NCBI GenBank assembly: GCA_021813645.1
Contig: JAKAJW010000356.1
Coordinates: 1-15,395 of the forward strand
DNA length: 15,395 nt
From: Pseudomonadota bacterium
GTDB taxonomy: Bacteria; Pseudomonadota; Alphaproteobacteria; Rhodobacterales; Rhodobacteraceae
Reading direction: 5' to 3'
Positions 13,835 through 15,395 of the stretch are shown piece after piece. The notes under the pieces were generated by a model that did no database searches, was not told the origin of the DNA, and saw only the letters and a list, made by a program, of their open reading frames with translations. How positions within the stretch are numbered: the first letter of the stretch is position 1; every line of letters starts with the position of its first letter. The position numbers and the translations under genes were made by a program.

Positions 13835-13911
13835 GATCGCTGCCCCGCAGACGACCCCGCGCCGCTTGGCGCCGGGAGGGCCTGGAAGGCGGTATCTGGA
13901 TTTTGGGAAAT

Positions 13912-13988
13912 TGGTCGGAGTGAGAGGATTCGAACCTCCGACCCCCTGCTCCCGAAGCAGGTGCGCTACCAGACTGCGCTACACTCCG
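13912..13988 (-). tRNA. tRNA-Pro (anticodon CGG)
   Basis: A full 77-base cloverleaf with encoded CCA. Acceptor CGGAGTG pairs with CACTCCG, followed by discriminator A and CCA. The D arm contains GCGCAGTCTGGTAGCGC. The anticodon stem CCTGC/GCAGG encloses TTCGGGA, so positions 34-36 read CGG, decoding CCG proline codons. The T arm is GGAGG-TTCGAAT-CCTCT, with one G-T pair. CCG is heavily used in this GC-rich DNA. No terminator-like T-run was seen after the 3' end. Confidence 0.97.
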
Positions 13989-14002
13989 ACCGGTGCGGGG
14001 GG

Positions 14003-14029
14003 ATTAGCCGCTCGGGCCGGCATTTGCAA
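14003..14029 (-). promoter_or_regulatory. Candidate promoter of tRNA-Pro
   Basis: On the minus strand TTGCAA (14029-14024) and GCTAAT (14008-14003) lie 15 bases apart, ending 14 bases before the tRNA 5' end, which suits a short tRNA leader. Each hexamer matches four of six consensus positions and the spacing is shorter than the optimum. The -35 lies in the loop of an inverted repeat (14016-14041). Confidence 0.33.
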
Positions 14030-14041
14030 GGGGGTGCCGGC
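14016..14041. repeat. Inverted repeat between the DMT exporter gene and tRNA-Pro
   Basis: GCCGGCA (14016-14022) and TGCCGGC (14035-14041) are perfect seven-base arms around a 12-base loop holding TTGCAA. It may end the transcript of the DMT exporter, which stops at 14081, or be an operator over the tRNA promoter. No T-run accompanies it. A second small hairpin (GGCGG/CCGCC) lies just upstream in the same transcript direction. Confidence 0.4.
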
Positions 14042-14080
14042 AGGCTTGGCGGCGCTTCCGCCGCGGGTTCGGGCGCGGGT

Positions 14081-15040
14081 TCAGTTGGGCGGGTCGCGCT
14101 GCGGCAGGATCGGGCCGAGACGGGAGGCGGCGCCGGCGTCGGGCCGGGCGCGCAGCGACAGAACCGGGCGGTTTTCCGAGGTTCGGGCCGTGTTCTCGCG
14201 GAACAGGATGTAAAGCCCGGAGGCGACGATGACGAGAATGCCGAGCGCGGTGTAGCGGTCGATGCCCTCGTGGAAGAACAGATAGCCGTAGACCGCGGCC
14301 CAGAGGATTTGCGAATATTGCATCGGCGCGATGATCGCTGCCTCGGCCGAGCGATAGGCGACGATCTGGCAGAGCCCGGCGATGATGGCGAAGGTGGCGA
14401 CCAGGCCCATGCCGCCGAGGTCGATCAGGCCCATCGGCACGTAGACGAAGGGCATCAGCGCCGCCATCACCACGAAATTGGCCATCATCGGATAGAGCAG
14501 GATGACCGCCGAGCGTTCGTCCTTGCCGATCTTGCGCGAGATGATCGAAGAGGCGGCGCCGCCCACCGCCGAGGTCATGGCGCCGATATGGCCGAGGCCG
14601 ATCGGCGCGGCGCCGGGGCGCAGCACGATCAGCACGCCGAGCAGCCCGGCCACCACGGCGAGGCCGCGGTGCAGGCCGACCCGTTCGCCGAGAATTGGGA
14701 TGGCGAGCAGGGTGATGAGCAGCGGCGAGGCGAAGAGCATCGCGTAGACCTGGGCCAGGGGCAGCACCGAGAAGGCGTAGAAGGCGCCGGCGCCGGACAG
14801 CATGTCGGCGGCGGTGCGCAGCGCGATCCACCAGGGATGGCGCGGCCGCAGGTTGCCGTCGGTGCGATCGCGCATCAGCAGGACGGTGACCACCGGGAAG
14901 CTGAACAGGGTGCGGAAGAAGATGATCTGGAAGGCGGTATAGGCGCCGCCGAGATATTTGATCACCGCGTCATGGGTGGAAAAGAGCGCAAAGGCGAGAA
15001 GCGCGAAGAGCGCGCCCCGGAGGGTGGGAGTGAGCCGCAT
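14081..15040 (-). CDS. EamA/DMT-superfamily transporter
   Basis: Inner-membrane protein of the drug/metabolite transporter superfamily, 319 residues with about ten hydrophobic segments arranged as two EamA repeats (roughly 8-141 and 148-282). Typical landmarks are FSTHDAVIKYLGG in the first helix, FFRTLFSFP, and SPLLITLLAIPILGERVGLHRG, with the conserved GER at 118-120 closing the first repeat. In the second repeat, AAIIAPMQYSQILWAAVYGYLFFHEG is the equivalent. A polar, Pro/Arg-rich tail of about 35 residues follows the last helix and should be cytoplasmic. The substrate is unknown; relatives export amino acids, nucleobases or other metabolites. The ATG at 15040 puts the first helix at the expected place; only a modest AGG lies upstream. 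A weak -10-like TAACAT is at 15071-15076. It stands alone, divergent from the phosphate-transporter gene. Confidence 0.9.
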   Translation of the reverse strand: MRLTPTLRGALFALLAFALFSTHDAVIKYLGGAYTAFQIIFFRTLFSFPVVTVLLMRDRTDGNLRPRHPWWIALRTAADMLSGAGAFYAFSVLPLAQVYAMLFASPLLITLLAIPILGERVGLHRGLAVVAGLLGVLIVLRPGAAPIGLGHIGAMTSAVGGAASSIISRKIGKDERSAVILLYPMMANFVVMAALMPFVYVPMGLIDLGGMGLVATFAIIAGLCQIVAYRSAEAAIIAPMQYSQILWAAVYGYLFFHEGIDRYTALGILVIVASGLYILFRENTARTSENRPVLSLRARPDAGAASRLGPILPQRDPPN

Positions 15041-15258
15041 CGGACGAGGCCTGCCTGTTCGTTTTGCCGGATGTTAGCGCCATCGCGGGGCGAAGCCCAG
15101 GCCCCGCCCGAGCCGGGCCCAAGCCCTGGCGGGCCGCTGCCGAGGGGGGCCCCGTGGGGTGGGCCGGGGGGCGGGCTGGAAGGGCGGGCTGGGCGGCTGC
15201 GGCGGTGCCGCCGATTGCGCCGGGCGCCGGGCTTTGCGATGATTGCCGGGGAGGCACG
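15041..15258. other. Divergent intergenic region, extremely GC-rich
   Basis: This 218-bp stretch separates the two divergent transporter genes. It contains G-runs and short repeats (for example GGCGGGCTGG twice between about 15170 and 15200). I see no gene and no convincing promoter pair; a TTGCGC/GATGAT pair lies too close to the downstream start codon to be credible. Confidence 0.5.
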
Positions 15259-15395
15259 ATGGGCGGCGATATCCTGACGGTTCTGGGTGGCATCGGGCTG
15301 TTCCTGTTTGCCATGCAGGTGATGACCGAGGCGCTGCGCGACCTGGCCGGGCCGCGCGCCCGGACGGCGCTGGCGCGGTTCACCACCACGCCGCT
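15259..15395 (+). CDS. Na/Pi cotransporter family protein (partial, N-terminus only)
   Basis: Only 45 codons lie in the window. The peptide begins MGGDILTVLGGIGLFLFAMQ and continues with VMTEALRDLAGPRART, ending LARFTTTPL. This is the characteristic start of the Na/Pi cotransporter (PF02690, NptA/YjbB) family: a first membrane helix with GGIGLFLFGMQ-like sequence, then a conserved ALRxLAG...LxRFTxxPL segment. GGGGAGG stands four bases before the ATG, a strong ribosome-binding site. The family members import phosphate with sodium or export it, often with a C-terminal PhoU-like domain; which type applies here cannot be seen. The call rests on a short stretch, but that stretch is distinctive. 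Confidence 0.82.
   Translation, partial: MGGDILTVLGGIGLFLFAMQVMTEALRDLAGPRARTALARFTTTP

Noticed and set aside
15215..15243. TTGCGC/GATGAT pair with 17-base spacing before the Na/Pi gene
   Set aside because: Transcription would start inside the ribosome-binding site, only about nine bases before the ATG, so it is probably chance.
13706..15277. A 523-codon plus-strand open frame
   Set aside because: It crosses minE in another frame, the tRNA-Pro gene and the DMT exporter antisense, and has the same low-complexity composition; no family character.

Overview
The window is chromosomal DNA of very high GC content from a Gram-negative bacterium, most likely an alphaproteobacterium (Rhodospirillales-like). 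The grounds are the rsfS-rlmH-gpmI-envC order on one strand, complete minCDE, an alphaproteobacterial-type EnvC with a degenerate LytM domain, and a tRNA-Pro with encoded CCA. I cannot fix the genus. I see no integrase, transposase, insertion sequence or CRISPR array.

Left block (1-4455, minus strand): a gene for a small secreted protein of unknown function (3901-4455), then a 348-bp gap holding five exact 11-bp-spaced ACCGA repeats and a candidate promoter, then rsfS, rlmH, gpmI and envC. rsfS/rlmH share one base and gpmI/envC overlap by four. The only real gap, rlmH to gpmI, is rich in inverted repeats. The products serve ribosome silencing and 23S rRNA methylation, glycolysis, and septal peptidoglycan splitting. 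envC runs off the left edge.

Middle block (4668-10873, minus strand): a tightly coupled four-gene operon of two periplasmic adaptor (membrane fusion) proteins, one RND efflux permease, and a cytoplasmic C45/penicillin acyltransferase-like Ntn hydrolase. The joins are two 4-base ATGA overlaps and one 1-base gap. No outer-membrane factor or local regulator is present. The pairing of a pump with an amide-bond-forming or -cleaving enzyme is the most interesting gene-level feature here.

Right block (11030-15395): a DUF1003 membrane protein with an N-terminal Cys/His cluster, then minC-minD-minE (4-base overlap, then 2-base gap), which places the division site, ending in a strong GC hairpin. On the minus strand follow tRNA-Pro(CGG) and an EamA/DMT-family exporter. 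The window closes with the first 45 codons of a plus-strand Na/phosphate-cotransporter-family gene.

Nothing here is clearly a wholly new system. The best leads are the pump-acyltransferase operon, the phased ACCGA array upstream of rsfS, and the alternative hairpins between rlmH and gpmI.
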